Source: Apiotrichum sp. Y4204 (taxonomy: Eukaryota; Basidiomycota; Tremellomycetes; Trichosporonales; Trichosporonaceae). From it: 64,000 bases of DNA. Every line of letters starts with the position of its first letter. The stretch's first letter is position 1. The stretch lies in NCBI GenBank assembly GCA_025531455.1, contig JAMYHL010000009.1, positions 186,001 through 250,000 of the forward strand, given 5' to 3'. Under the pieces are notes generated by a model. That model did no database searches, was not told where the DNA came from, and saw nothing but the letters and a program-made list of their open reading frames with translations. Made by a program: the position numbers and the translations under genes. This document shows positions 10,810 to 24,100 of the stretch, piece by piece.

Positions 10810-13800
10810 ATGTCGCTCGTTATGCCGCTCCCCCCGCCCGCCGCGGCGGCACGGTACGCGGTCTCGCGCTCGTCGACGCCCGGCGCCGGCCCGCGTGGCT
10901 CGTCCCCGACGCCTCCGACGAGCGCGCGCCTGCACTCGCGCCCGGGCACACCGCCTCTCCAGGCCCACGCGACGGCCGCTCACCTCGCCCAGGCGCTCCA
11001 CACCATATCCGCGCCCCCGACACCCGTCAACACCACCCACCTCGTCCTCCCCCCGCACATGGGCGGCGGCGCCGCCGTAAGCATGGAGCGCTGCCGATCG
11101 TCCGAGGCCGTCCTCTCCCACCACCACAACAATGTTCAGTCCCATCACCACAAGAAGGAGAAGAAGGACAAGGACAAGGACAGTCAGGACAAGGAGGCGT
11201 CAACCGTCGACGAAGGAGAGCGCACGCCCCGCAGACCCCAGCCGATCATTGTGCCCGCTCCTGGCCCGATTGCGCTCGAGGGCAACGACGAGGAGGAGCT
11301 CGAGATGAGCTTCACCTCCCCCATGTCCCCAATGGCCGACTATCAACTCAACTCTAACCCCAACTCTGGTCCGGTGCTTATGGACCGCTCCGATGAGATC
11401 CAGGAGGCGCACATAGAGTCTACTCTGCTCCAGCCCGCTATACCCCCTCCTGCCACCGGTGCCCCCGAAGATGAAGACGCCGCGGACCGCGCCGATGAAG
11501 TGGAAGTGGACGAACGCATGGACATTGATGATATCGAGCTTCCCGCCCCCGAGCTCGGCGTTCCCACTTCGGACGACTCGGCAGTCTGGGGCATGCCAAA
11601 GTGGGGCCTCGAGGACGAGCGCCCCGAGGTGCGTCCCGGTGTCCGCCTCGTCGGGATGGAGGAGCTGCCCTCGCTCATTGAGCGCCACTCGCTGCTCGAC
11701 ACGCCGAGTCAGGTCCTTTTCCCGTGGCTGCACGGCATTAGCGACGACGGAATGAAGGGGCGCGAAATGGGCGCCTTCTTTGGACATGCCCCGCCTTTCC
11801 GCCCTCCTCCGTATCGCGGATTGACTGTTGTGTACTCTCCTCCTCACCCTGTCGACCGCGACCGTGCGCTCGCGCCCCACAACTCGCCGGCCACGGGGAC
11901 GAGCCCCCTCGCGGACCGCCGCGACCTCCCCCCGACAGCTTCGCAAGAGGACCACCTGCGCGTGCCACATGATAAGGAGCAGCATCAGTCGGCGTCCTCC
12001 GCGTCGTCTGGAACCGGCAGCGACAAGTCGGGACACACGATCCCGAGTCCCAGCACTACCGCCGAGTCGTTGCCCCCGCTCACTCCCCCAGGCCAGTTCA
12101 AGGGTCTTGGGAACGTCACCGTCGCCGAGGTTGCCGATGACGAGCAGGAGAACCCCGACGTCCAGATGCACCCGTGTGTAGCGCCCCGCCCAAATCCCGC
12201 CTCGCCAGCGCAGCACGAGGCAGTTCTCGACCACAGCAGCAGCTCCGACTCGGACAGCTACATGTCCGAGGACGATACCGGTCCGTCGTGCCTGCTCATG
12301 AATGCCATCCATGCGCAGGACGTTTTCGAGCTCCCCATGCTTCCTCTGCCTGGCCGCCGTCCGTCGTTTGTCCGCAGGCCCGGCGCCAACGGCACGGAGC
12401 GGCCGCTCGGACGCTTCCGCCCCGCCCGCCTTCCAAACCAGATCAACCTCCGCAATCTGCACATCCAGCAGATAAAGTACGCGACCATCTCGGATGTCGT
12501 CCTGTACACCCGCCATGGTGTCAGCCCGGGCACTCTCGAGATTGCCGAGGCCATCGCGAACGCCCAGGACGAGCTGTACAATCAGCGCATGGAGGAGTTC
12601 TACCGCCGCCTCCCGGACGATGTTGGAGACGGCGAGGGCGTCAACCGACCCGTCAAGTACGGTGTGTGGGTGCTCGTCGAGCCGTTCTCCAAGGTCGAGC
12701 GCTTCTGCCCGCACCTCGTGAACATCGACTCGGAAGGAACACAGACGGCCAACTCGCGTCTCGTGGATCTCTTTGAACGCGAAGCATTCGAGTCGCGGGC
12801 CATGACCCGCGCGACGGAGGTCATGGAGGGCTTCTGGGTTGGAAACGACACGGATGTTCCTGGCGGTGCGGACGACGGCGCCGGTGCCACCGTGCCGTTT
12901 GATCTCTGCGTCAAGGCGTCAGAATGCTCTGATATGCCCCTGGCCGTCACTCTAGCGAGCGCGTACCGCTCACTGACGACACTTGACCGTATGAAAAACG
13001 AGTCGGCGTCCAGTTGGGCAATGTCGCCTGCGACCCAGGCGCTCCGCAACCTTCTCTCCCCGGGGGCCAGTGTCCCGCAGACGCAGCAGCCAGAGGCATC
13101 CGCCGCAAACCAGCTCGGCACATCGCCGGACGAGTCGAGTGTCTACGCACAACACCACGCCCGCCAGCACCACTACGTCGCGATCGAGTGTGCCGGCTCG
13201 TGTCGCACCATAACTGGCCAGATGCGCAATCTCGTCACCATGACGGACAAGGTGATTGAGCTCGTCACCTTCCTCCGCAAGCTCGTCGAGGGACGCGACA
13301 AGTCGGGCATCAAGCGCAAGGTGCTCGTCCACTGCCAGGATGGCTACACCGAGTCGTCCATCATCGTCTTGTCGTACATCATGGCCGCTCTTGGAGTTTC
13401 GCTACCCGAGGCGTACCTCTACCTCCAACTCGAGGCGAAGCGCAGTTTCTTCCTCTACCCGACTGACCGGCCGCTGCTGCACCGCATCGAAGCCCGTCTT
13501 GCGCAGGACCGCCGCGAGCGCGCGATGAAGACGGCACGCGGGGCCAATCACACCACAAGCCATACGAGCACCAGCGCATCGTCGGCGCCGACCACCCCGT
13601 CATCCACTTCGCGCTGGAAGCCATGGGGCTTTATCCGCGGTTCCCCGGCAGAAGACAAGGAGAAGCTCCGCGAACGCGAGCGCGAGCGCGAAGAGCGGAA
13701 TGCACGGTCTGTCGAGGCCGCACACCGCCTCCTCGCCGAGGATCGCCCGTCGCAGGCCGCACAGGAGGCACGGGTGTGGTTTGACGACAAGCGCTTTGAC

Positions 13801-14569
13801 GGTTTCCCGTCGCGCATTCTCCCGTTCCTCTACCTCGGCAACCTCGAGCACGCAGGCAACGCCGCGATGCTCAAGGCCCTGGGCATCTCGCATGTTGTAT
13901 CTGTCGGCGAGAGCCTAATCGACGTACCGCCTGAACACGACCCGTTCCTTGGCTATATCGGCGCCAACACGCTCAGCGCCGCCGCGCGCGCAGGACAGAT
14001 CCAGGTGCTCGATCTCACGGACGTGCGCGACGACGGCAACGACCCGCTCCGTCCTGTCATTGCACGCGCGTGCGAGTGGATGGAGCAGGCGCGCGCCGCT
14101 GGCGGCAGCGTCCTCGTGCACTGCCGTGTCGGCGTGTCCCGCTCGGCCTCCATTGTGGTGAGTACAGCTGTTATTGTACCCTAGAACTGGTACAAGTATT
14201 GATTACAGATGGCCTATCTCATGAAGTACCGCCGCATGGGCCTCATGGACGCGTACCTCATGACCCGCGCACGGCGGCTCAACGTCCTCATTCAACCGAA
14301 CCTGCGCTTCTTCCACGAGCTGTTCGGATGGGAGGTCGAGCTCGCGCGCAGCGAGGCGGTCGAGCGCGCACGGCGTCAGCGCGACGCCATTGCCATGGGC
14401 GTGCGCGATCCCGAGGCGCTCGCCCTCCTCGACGACGGTGGACCGCGCAACATACTCTACTCGTGGCCAACCTTCTGCCGCGATGTGGTGAGTGGAGAAT
14501 GGCCTAGCAAGGCGCTACCCATGATTAACCCCCCAGCACTGCCTCAACCGCCGCTTCCTCTGCAACTAA
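10810..14569 (+). CDS. PPS1: PPS1-type dual-specificity phosphatase with a degenerate first domain
   Basis: Exons 10810-14157, 14209-14487 and 14537-14569 give 1219 aa; the introns are 51 and 49 nt. Pps1 is a dual-specificity protein phosphatase linked in yeast to S-phase control. Residues 1-500 are disordered: a Pro/Ala/Ser-rich start, a His-rich stretch, then Lys-rich and acidic tracts. A first phosphatase-like domain ends in VLVHCQDGYTESS, with Cys842 but Glu848 where the CX5R loop needs Arg, so it should be inactive; this DGYTE form is typical of Pps1 relatives. A basic Glu/Arg helix (ERERERE, about 960) links to the second domain: FPSRILPFLYLGNLEHA, DLTDVRDDGND (candidate general acid) and active loop HCRVGVSRS with Cys1105 and Arg1111. 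The tail WPTFCRDV-HCLNRRFLCN matches the family end. The frame is open upstream to 10672, but without an ATG before 10810. Confidence 0.9.
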
Positions 14570-15838
14570 GCAGTCACATCTATCAAGTACCCGTACCCGT
14601 ACCAAATGGTACCCCCCGCTGTTGTGGATATAACATCTCGGAATCGTATTGAGCAGGATGCTGTATTGTATAGGACCGACTGGACAAACGCGCGTCAGCC
14701 GCGTCCGCCGTGTACCACCGAAGACCGTATGCGGCGAGCGCGTACGAGCTACGAGGCCCGAGGGCGCACGACCCACACGACGACGAGACGATCGATGTAC
14801 ATCCGCGACACGAGACGAAAAGTGCCAAACTAAACCCAACAACCCACCCCCCAACCAACCAGATTCCAAACGAACACTCCCAAACCCAGCCCTCGCTATC
14901 GTTGTTTTCTCGCTCCAGTTGTCTCCTTCCGTTCCCGTTTCGTTGTGATGTAGATGGATCTAGGATGCGTATCGTTTGCAGTGCAGCAGCAGGAGATTAA
15001 CCAGTCGCCTCAATCTCAGCTCCCACAGCCAACGAACTGATGAATCTTACCTTTGACGTCGGCCAGAATCGCCGAGCTATCATGTCAACGGGCCACGCGG
15101 GCGCTGCACCGCAACCAGCATCCGGGGTTCGCCGAGACATGCGTAGTAAGAGTACAGAGCCGGACAGCCGCCGACAACCTCCGTCCGTAAGGCAAGTCGA
15201 CACACCACACCACAGAATAGGCATTCCGAATCCGACTGACACTGATGGCACTGACGATAGCTGAACCGATCTTCAATTGTACAAGGCCGCGCTGCAAGCC
15301 CCGCAGCATCTGTCTGATCAATTGCGCGCTGCGCAACAGGGCAGCAGCGCAATAGGGCGGCAGAGGCCACGCGGTAGCGCTAGCGCTAGCGGTATGTGGA
15401 TACGCGGGGGCGGAACAGATGCGGTATGCCTAGAATGTCACCGGCCGTGGCGTGGCATTGTGGAATTGTGGCACCGTGGCGTTCTGTGTACTGTAAGACT
15501 GTGGCCCACGTTGGCATGCTGGTTGCGGCCACGGTGTAGGATGCCTAGACAGACGAAGGGTGAGACGGCAGCAGGACTTGCTGTTGCGGATGGCAGATGG
15601 CATGTGGCTGAGAGATGGGGAGTTGGGAAATGAAAAGAGAGAGACTTGATGCTCGATACTCGAGAGACAGTGGGCGCCAACACGACTCACCATTCTCAAA
15701 GATATCTACCCATTGTCGGCATACATTCGCCAACGACCTCGGCATCTTCCCATTGTCGTACAGGAACGCTGGACGCGGGAAACAGGCGGCAGACACCATC
15801 ATGATATCACGAGCACTCTGTCACTCTGACACTCGCAG

Positions 15839-15890
15839 CCACCTGCCACATCACCTGCCACATGTCACTTGCCACTTGCCACATTCTAAT
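15839..15890. repeat. Short imperfect tandem repeat of CACCTGCCACAT type
   Basis: About four imperfect copies of a 10-12-nt unit (CACCTGCCACAT, CACTTGCCACTT), followed directly by a TATA-like ACATATAAG at 15893-15901. No coding function seen. Confidence 0.5.
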
Positions 15891-18832
15891 CGTACATATA
15901 AGCGCGCACTAGCACTATCGCTGCAAGCTCGCAAGGTTTGCTGCCTCGCGGACCCGGGCTCTGTTCGGATCGACGAGCGCCGGAAGGGAGCCGGAAGGAA
16001 ACCTTGGAATATCACCCAGTTCTAGGTGAATACTGTAAAGAAAGGAGAAGGTACTCGGATACGCGCTTCTAGCATCTCGTCCATCAGCAATATGTGTTTC
16101 GCGCAGACGCCGGGCTGTGATTGCTGGACTTTATGCAGATTGCGCGATGTCCGGTATCCAGGAATCAATCATGTGTTGGCTACAGCCCAAGTACTGAGCA
16201 AGTACAGCACTAGAATCCCGTAGTACCGTCAAATCCCAGTTCTCCACTCCACCATATCCACCCCTCCATTTCCATTACCCAACCCGCGGAACGGGACGAT
16301 CGGGGCGTCGTACTCTGCCTTAACAGAGCTTAACTGAAAGGCGCGAGGGCAGTGGAAGAGTGGGAGTGAGGGCTAGAGCGCGAAATAGAGGAATAATTCT
16401 CGTGCTTCGAATCACATCCCCCGCCCCGCATCCCCGCCCGTTCTGCTGGAAACAAGGTTCGCTGTACCGATTGCCGGCCCGGACAGGGGGATAGAGTTTT
16501 GGGCATAGCAGCAACCTGAGCAGTCCTGATTTTTCGCCACTTCTGGCTCGGACATGGACATGTAAAGTAGGGTTGGGAGCGTGCGCGTCTTCTGTGCGGG
16601 CTCGAGAGCGTATTGTCTGCACTTTGATTCCTGATTCCCGCCCCCTCGGTTGGAAGATTGGAAGGATCGCGAGATGCACCAGCGCGGGCCAGGGGTGTGT
16701 GCTCGTTAAACCTCATAAACCTCAAGCTCATAACATCAAAAGCACATACCACACGGGTGCTCCATTCCACTACTACTGGGAGTGATCTGCGCAGAGCGCG
16801 CGGGAAGATCGTCTGATCCGCTATCCACGATCCGCTGATCCACCGTACGTACATCTTCTTTCCAGTAGTATGTACAATAGAACATCCATCTGTAAACTAG
16901 AGGTAGTCACCGGCGTGATTGCGCAAAGACGCTAAGACGTAGCGTGCGCGCCACTGCAATTTATTCAGATGCGGGCGGGGAGGACTCACTCCCTGCCCCC
17001 CCTCCCTGTCTTTTGTCTTCTGGCACGATGCGCCTCTCGTCCCTTCTGGTCCCGATCGGGAGCGCCAGCCAGCGATAAGCTCACCGACACAGCCTAGTCG
17101 TTTAGTTGCTGGCCATGGGTCATCGTCGTCAAGGAGTAGGGGGGAGGTTACATAATGGTCTAGATGTGGATGCTTCCGGGGCGCAAGGTCGAATGTCCGG
17201 ATGCCCACTGCTTCACCATATGGGTCGGCGTGGTTCCGAGTCCGCCGAGCCGGTTGCTGCGCGGCTTGCTTATCCCACCGAGATTCAGCTGAGATCGAGA
17301 TCGCGAGGGGCGGGAGAGCCGAAAGGACGCTGTGCCGCCCCCAAGCACGAGAGCCAGGTCGAAATCAAGACTACAAAGTGTGCAGCTATACGCAGCGCAC
17401 CCAGTAACTCTCTTTGTGTTTTGTATCGGGGTGCCGAGGCGCCGAGGCTGGATGCCGCGATGCCGGGTCGGCTCGGCGGCCAACCACGACGCCCACGACG
17501 CCCAGTGCCATGGGGGTGTCTTGGTGGCGATGGTGGCGAAATGTGATCGAGAGTACGAGTCAAAGATGTCTTGCCTTGTCATGGGTCACGGATGACAGAG
17601 CAGCAGCGCTGAGTTAGAAAAAGGCACAGAGGGGCCACACGCTAGTAACAGAGTTTAGTGCCATAATACCTTGCTGTAAGTGTGCAGTGTCAGACAATAG
17701 AAAACTGAGCGAGATGATATCAGGAAAAGTGCAGGATGCGTCGATCGCAGCCCTTGCTCCCCTGTGTCTGCGCTGTGCGCTGACCGCTGGTACCCTCGAC
17801 CAGCTCGGTGGACCTCGGTGTCAGTTACTAGTGGTGCAGCAAGGCACTTCATGAGTCTCATGTCTGGTCTGGCCTTTTCCAATCACTGCAATCCGTGATG
17901 ATGCAGCACAAAGTTGGCCCCGGTCCCGATGCGTGCGTCGGGCAGCGTAGGCGGCGTGGGTGGCGCGAACAGTCTCAGTAGCTCAGTTGGTGATCGAGCT
18001 AGAAACAGTTTGTCTTCATGGTAAGCGCGTCATGGATCCATGGACGGCAAAAACGCGAGCCCTCGTGATGAGATGATAGCGACCTAGCGGATTGTGCGAG
18101 CTCGGCCCCTGTGATCTCTCGCCGTACTACGTGGCCACGGGGGACGCTAACTCACAAGATGAGGTGGGAGATTAATAAACGCTGGTTTAGATGATTTCGG
18201 ATGATGAGGTGGTGACGGCAGCAGCAGGATCAGGACAATTCCTGATATCCTCGGATTCCCCACCCTCGTATCAGATGTGTGTGCGGTTGAGAAGTGACAC
18301 GAGCTGTGGGATATGTCTATGGATGTGGGCCTTGGAGTGTGACAACTGTGAGATTGTCGAGCAGTACCTGTGATCACTATGATGACACGGATTGGCCTGT
18401 CTGTCCTACGTCCTGCCAAGCCACCAAGGTTACCATGATGATAGTACGGCGGATAGACTAGTTTGATTGCCTTGATTGCTTGCTTGATTGCGGATTGGGG
18501 TCGCCGATGACGACGATGATGAGCATTCAAGCCCACAAGAGCAGCTGCGCACAAGAGAGAGCATGCCGGCCGCCTGCCGAGCTGCCGAGACTGGAAGACT
18601 GACGGGAGGACAAGTCAAGAGATCGGAGAAGACATTGCAATCTCCCCATTTGAGACGGGCCGTCGCATGCAATGACAATGAACCAACAGGGGACAGAAGG
18701 ACAGCAGAACAGGAGGCCAGGAGGGTTCCAGTTTTCCATCACTTCACAGTGTTCACTGTCTACTCCCCCTCTCCCACGATCTGGAGGACCGAAGTCGCCA
18801 CTTCCGGCCCCAGCCTCACCCTCCGTCTTTCC

Positions 18833-18876
18833 CATCTCTTCCCATCGCATCTCATCGCATCTCATCTCATCTCGAT
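18833..18876. repeat. TCATC/GCATC pentamer repeat in pyrimidine-rich leader
   Basis: A run of CATCTC, CATCGC and CATCTCATC units spaced by 5-10 nt. A very similar run lies at 30806-30846 before the NRAMP gene. Possible core-promoter or leader element; function not known. Confidence 0.5.
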
Positions 18877-20236
18877 CCGGACCTGACCCCGCATCTCTCC
18901 ATCGCAACGACACGACCTAACGACCACCGCCCCGATCAGAACCCCACGTCCCCACGGCTCCCCGCCGCACAGCTCACAGCGCCGCACACAGTCTGTCCCG
19001 CGCACAGCTCGCCCTCCTTCTGTGCCTCGCGCCTCGCCGTCCACCTGGCCCGTGCCCAGTCACCGCAGTCCCCGGTCCCCCGAGCCCCATTCATCGCTCG
19101 CCTGATACCTCGCTGCTAGAGATCAGAAACCTAGAGATCCAGCAAACCCTCCACTCAGCGCCCCACAGTCTGCGTCGCCTGCGTGCCTCTTACGCGTACC
19201 GACGTCGGCGTTGCATCACTACCACCCACTACCAGCGCCGCAAAGGGCATTCCGCAACGCATTCCTCACACTCAGTGCTTATCGCTGACGCCGTGTGGGA
19301 CTTGCCTACTGTCACTTGCATTCACAGCTCTTATCTCTGTTGGAAAGGAAGTCGACGGTTGTCGTCACCTCAGCTGCGTTGCCCAGCACTGCATATGCTG
19401 TATACCGCCGCTGCATCGGCCTCGTGACGCGCAAAGCACAGCTATCAGCATTCGGCATCACTCCTGTGCCAGTCTCGCGCCGAGGTGTTATCGCCATCAC
19501 CATCACCATCGCCGTACTTGCTGTTGTTGTTGTTGTTGAGCGTGACGTTCCAGAATTCCAGGACGAGGTGACTAGACCACACCTGTGGATTGATTCGCGT
19601 GTGTTGTGAAAAAGGGGCTGCGGATCTGCGTGCCGCTCAATTCATTTAGTGCACGGTCCTCCTTTTGCTCGATCACATTTCTCTACCTGGCTTTCGTCCC
19701 TGTGCCCCTCTTCCTCGTCCTTGGCTCTTCCTCCCTTTCCCTCCGGCCTTGCCTCCCGCGCCTGGCGCGGCTCGCCCTCGCCTGGCTTCCCTCCAGGCCA
19801 TCAATCTCCTTTTTCCCTCCTTTGCCTTGCTTCCTTCTCGTGCGCTTCCTTTGCGCCGTGCCAGCTTCTCTCCGCTTGCTCCGCGCCAGCTCCGCCTCTC
19901 CGCCCCGCCTCGCCTCGTGCGCGCGCCTCACCCGTCATCTTTTTGCACGCGCTCACCATCCCTCCACACACTCTCGCTGTCGCCCACCACTCCTTTCCAC
20001 GACCCACGATCAACGACTCACGACCTCTCCTCCGTCACCAATCCTCGCACGCACCGACAGGCCACTCGCACTCGCACTGCCACTCACGCGCGCCATCGGT
20101 CGTCATTTCATTGCTCCCGAGGCCCACTTCAACCTCGCTCCCTAGCCACCCAATCTCTTGCGTCCTGGCTGCCTGCTCCAAACCCTGGGTTTTCTCGTAA
20201 CCGCCGCGGAGCATTGGGGCATTGACCCTCGCGATC

Positions 20237-21084
20237 GTGAGTACCATCCCCCCCTGTTGGCCTGTTTTCCCTTGCTCTGTCCAGACGGCCCAGAGGTCAG
20301 AGGCCAGAGGGCTACATGGAGGAGCGAACAGCTGCAGAGCTGCAGGGCTCCGGCGCTGGTATCGTGCCCATGGCCACACACACAAACTGCACGCTGCACG
20401 CTGTTGCCGCACGCCTCGGTGGCCCGCACGCGCCCAATGTGATGTGTTCCCCGCATCTGGTCATCGAGCAGCGTGTTCGCGCTCGTGCTGCTCATGAGCT
20501 CGCGTCGGTCGATGTCGATGCCCTGGTCTGTCATCCCGTCGCCGCGTGCTCGGTGACAACGACACTCGCAGCCAACTCTGTTCTGTTCCTCCGACAAGCA
20601 GCTTTTTCTTTCCTCGTCGTACCCCACACACACCCCCTCTCACCCCTCGTCCAAACTGTGTTTTTTTTTTTTCTCCTCTTCGTTTGCATCACATCACCGC
20701 TCCATTCCCCCCGTTTGGCCACCTCCGCACACATTCGGCCGCCTTGCCCCCACTCCTACTCGTACGCTTTTCCTGGATATCCTCCTGGTCGCGCTGCTGG
20801 TCGGGGCTTGCTTGCTTGCTTGCTCTCCCTTTGTCGACACTTTGCACTTTGCTGTAACCGACTTCCTTCTGCCGGCCTTGCTTCCTTTCGTTGTTCCCCT
20901 GGCAGACAGGCAGGCTGCAGAGAGCTGGCAGAAAGCTCGCAGAAGCTGATCGGATCGTCTTTACCCTCCGCCACAACCACTTGCACACACACACACACAT
21001 CACACATCCATCACCACCATCGACGGCCCCATCACACGCGCTCCCTCACCCGCCCTAGCCGCCCTCCCGCTAACATTCCATCAG
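20237..21084 (+). other. Probable 5'-UTR intron of the MHYT-domain gene
   Basis: The donor GTGAGT at 20237-20242 and the acceptor TCAG ending at 21084 are preceded by a strong branch-like CTAAC 15 nt upstream. Splicing here would place the start codon (21113) 28 nt after the junction. At 848 nt it would be much longer than the coding introns of this window. It contains a 12-T run at 20661-20672, four CTTG units near 20810, and a CA repeat at 20984-20999. Inferred from signals only. Confidence 0.4.
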
Positions 21085-21112
21085 TCATATCCCCCCTCCG
21101 CCGTTGCGTGGG

Positions 21113-24100
21113 ATGACCTGGCCGCCAGTCGCGTCCTCGTCGCGACTGCGGCTGGATGCCATGGCACCACCACCACCACCACCGCCACCATCCACCACAC
21201 GTCGGCGACGCGCCTGGCGTCGCAACTCGCCCGCCGTCGTTGCATTCGTCCTCGTCCTCACTGCTCCGTATCTCGCAGCGGCCACTCCTGTGCGTCTCGC
21301 GCGGGCACTCGCAAGAGGACACGACCCGCAACCACCGCCCACTTGGACACCCACCACAACCCCAAAGACATCACCAGCAGAACGACTATTGGAATACTGT
21401 ATAGTCGGAAGTCTACGGTTATTGCAGTCGAGCGTGCGCTTTGCAACCCAGAGACTGGTCGCACGACAAGAATCATGGCCGGAACTTGATACGTATATGC
21501 GGAAGACAGTCAAGGACGGCGTGGTCTTGTTGAACGACAAGTACTACAAGCTCAACGCGACGATGAGCCCCGGCTTTGTCGTCCTCTCGTACTTCATCTC
21601 GTTTGTCGGGTCCATCTGCACGCTCGAGCTTCTTCTTCGGCGAACGTCAAACAGAGGCGCATCCAACCTCCTCCTCCTCGCCTGCGCTGGAATCTGTTTT
21701 GGCGCCGTGTCCACGTTCGCCATGCACTTTGTTGGTAACCAGTCGCTTGCGCTCCACTACCCCAACATACCGGCCTTTGAGGGATACACACCGCTGCATC
21801 TCAGCTATAAGGCTGGCTACACAGTTCTCTCGCTCGTCGCATCGTGCGTGGCCATGACCTTTGCGTTTTTCGTCATGGGCACGGACATTCGCTTTCGTGA
21901 GTGGCGTAGCTGGCCGTGCATGCCAGGAAGAGCTAGGGAAAAGACCATGGATGTGCCGCCGGGACTCGCTGGCGACGACTACACGCGTTGGAAGATGCAG
22001 AAGGACCGACTCCGCAAGTCGACGACAAACGTGGCCACGATTTTCCAGCAGGCAGGCATGGTTGCCAGCTGGCCGCTCGGAGACACTTCGAGGAATAGTG
22101 CGCGGCGCTCGTGGAGGGGGTTCCGTTTTGAAGAGCCACCGGTATCGCCTGTGCAGCCTTTTGATCCCTCGATCGGTAACGATGAGGACATGCTGGTGAA
22201 GCGGGACAGGGATCTCGGGGAACTCGACTTTCGTCTCGGTCGTGCGGCAGTGCGTGAGGAGATTGACCGTCGTCAAACTATGATTGGCACAACTCCAGAG
22301 GACTCTGCTTCGGCCTCGGTGTTGCAGTCACCAGCTCCGTCTGTCAACGGTCACCAGGCCTCTCACACGCCAGATCTTCCAGCTTCGCCCTTGGCGGCAT
22401 ATTATCTTCCCCATCACATAGGACGGAAAAATGCTCCCCCTCCGCTCCCCCTCCGCCCCCCTTCGCCATCAGAGGTCTTTCCCTCGACCTATCAGTTTCC
22501 TCCGCGGACCCCTGTTGATGGTGACTCGTCACAGGTCAACCTCATACCGCGCCCCGAGGCCATTCCCCCTTGCCCTCCTCCCCCTGTCGTTCCGTGGCCT
22601 GAAGTCTCACCAGACGCTGTCTTCCCCACAGTACCCAGGCGTGCCTCGCTTCCCCCGACCATCAATGCTCCACCACCGCCCCGGGTTCCTCAACCTCTCT
22701 CGCGCATACAGAGTCTCGCAGAACAGGAACATGATCTCCCTGCTCCCCACTATTGCGACAAGGAAGACCCCAATCAGTTCTCAGAGTCAGACGAGACGGG
22801 AGACCCCTCCAGCGACATGAATAACGATCTCACCGTCGTTTCTCCCGAGGTCGCTTATTTCGACGACGATGTCCTTGGTTCTCCGACAATTGGCTGGCGC
22901 GACCGTCTCCGCGCCAAGGTCAAAGCTGGTGAGCAGCTCACTCGTTCGGAGAAGATGCAGCGCTTCTTCGGCATGGATATTGTCACCTGGGGCGACTTGG
23001 TCAAAATCCTGTTGACCGGCATGCTTGCCGGATGGGGTGTGGCCGCAATGCGTGAGTACCAAGGGTGTAAAACACGTGCTGACTGTTTACAGACTACATT
23101 GGGCAGGTGTCGATTACGGGCATTCCGTATATTGCTTACAATGTCGGCTACGTTGTTGGCTCGGTGGTCATTGCATGTGGGGCCGTGATCATTGCACTCT
23201 ACATCATGTTCATCATCCTCCGCCCCAAGCTCAAACACTCTTGGGTTTCCAAGATTGGTGTCGCCATCATCCTCGCCGGCGCAGTCTGCGGAATGCACTA
23301 CTCGGCGATGATGGGCACGACGTATGGTTGGGACCTTGGCCACCCTCGCATTCCTGGCAATGACATGACGAAGCGCGCCATTACTGGCCTAGTCGCGGCG
23401 TTGGCCTTTGTCGCATGCCTGGCGGTTACCGTTTTTATTCTCATCAACTCGATCCGCGACCGCAAGCAGCGTGCTCGCCGCCGCCGTGTTGTTGTTGCTT
23501 CGGTGCTGTTGGACAACAATGGGCGTATGCTGGTTAGTGCCATCGACGGCCTTCTCCCGATGTGCGACATTGCGTCTCTCACCCCTGCGGAGACGAAGAT
23601 TGGTCATACGACTACCAAGGACAATGCTTCCACCGTGGACACGAGCGCGCTCGGTGTCGACCTCACACCCGGCAATGACGCCTTTGTGCAGGCGATGAGA
23701 ATGTCGTGGTCGTGGCGCAACCCGTTTTGGTCGTCCATGAACCCCTTCGCATCCAAGACCGACTTTGAAGGGAGCAGCCCGGAAATGATGCTCAACCCAC
23801 CGCCTGTTGTTGGTGACTTTAGCGTGCCGCCTGTGCCTCAACGCCGTGCGTCAAACATGACCGCCGCCGAGTCTCTGTACTCTACGATTGCCGTCTCGCG
23901 AGCAAGTGTGTCACGCTTCTTGGAAATGTTCGCCGTTGCCGCGACGCAACTGTCCGTTCGCCTGACGGGTCAGTCCGAGGGCATCAGTCGTTTGGGTGTG
24001 CTGTATGACCAGATCCTTACCACCGGCTGGGTCCGCCTCCACAACGGCAAGGACACGGTGTCAAAGGGCCAGCTAATCTTCCTTGTCCGCCGTGTCAACT

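Larger units (their letters stand above)
14570..21112. other. 6.5-kb interval without a convincing gene; right part probably MHYT-gene leader
   Basis: No ORF in either strand gives a recognisable product or a series of in-frame splice joins. From 14570 to about 18700 composition is mixed and short palindromic and repeat bits occur: GCTAGCGCTAGCG at 15378, CACCTGCCACAT-type repeats at 15839-15890, and a TATA-like ACATATAAG at 15893. From about 18700 to 21112 the plus strand is strongly pyrimidine-rich with many TCATC, CTTGCTTG and CACA units, like the leaders of other genes here. A GTGAGT donor at 20237 and a branch-plus-acceptor (CTAACATTCCATCAG) ending at 21084 suggest a leader intron. A non-coding RNA in the left part cannot be excluded. 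Confidence 0.5.

Noticed and set aside
11200..12714. Minus-strand open frame of 504 codons
   Set aside because: Antisense to the long first exon of PPS1, with His/Arg/Val-rich shadow composition.
16330..16854. Minus-strand frame of 174 codons in the large gap
   Set aside because: No domain, no hydrophobic pattern and no splice partners; composition is like the surrounding non-coding DNA.
17970..18060. tRNA-like A box (TAGCTCAGTTGG at 17979) with a short D-arm hairpin
   Set aside because: There is no B box (GGTTCGANTCC) downstream, no matching acceptor stem and no T-arm.
20316..21116. Open frame of 266 codons before the MHYT gene
   Set aside because: Pyrimidine-rich leader DNA translates to Ser/Pro/Leu/His strings; it begins with ATG but has no recognisable domain and overlaps the probable UTR intron.
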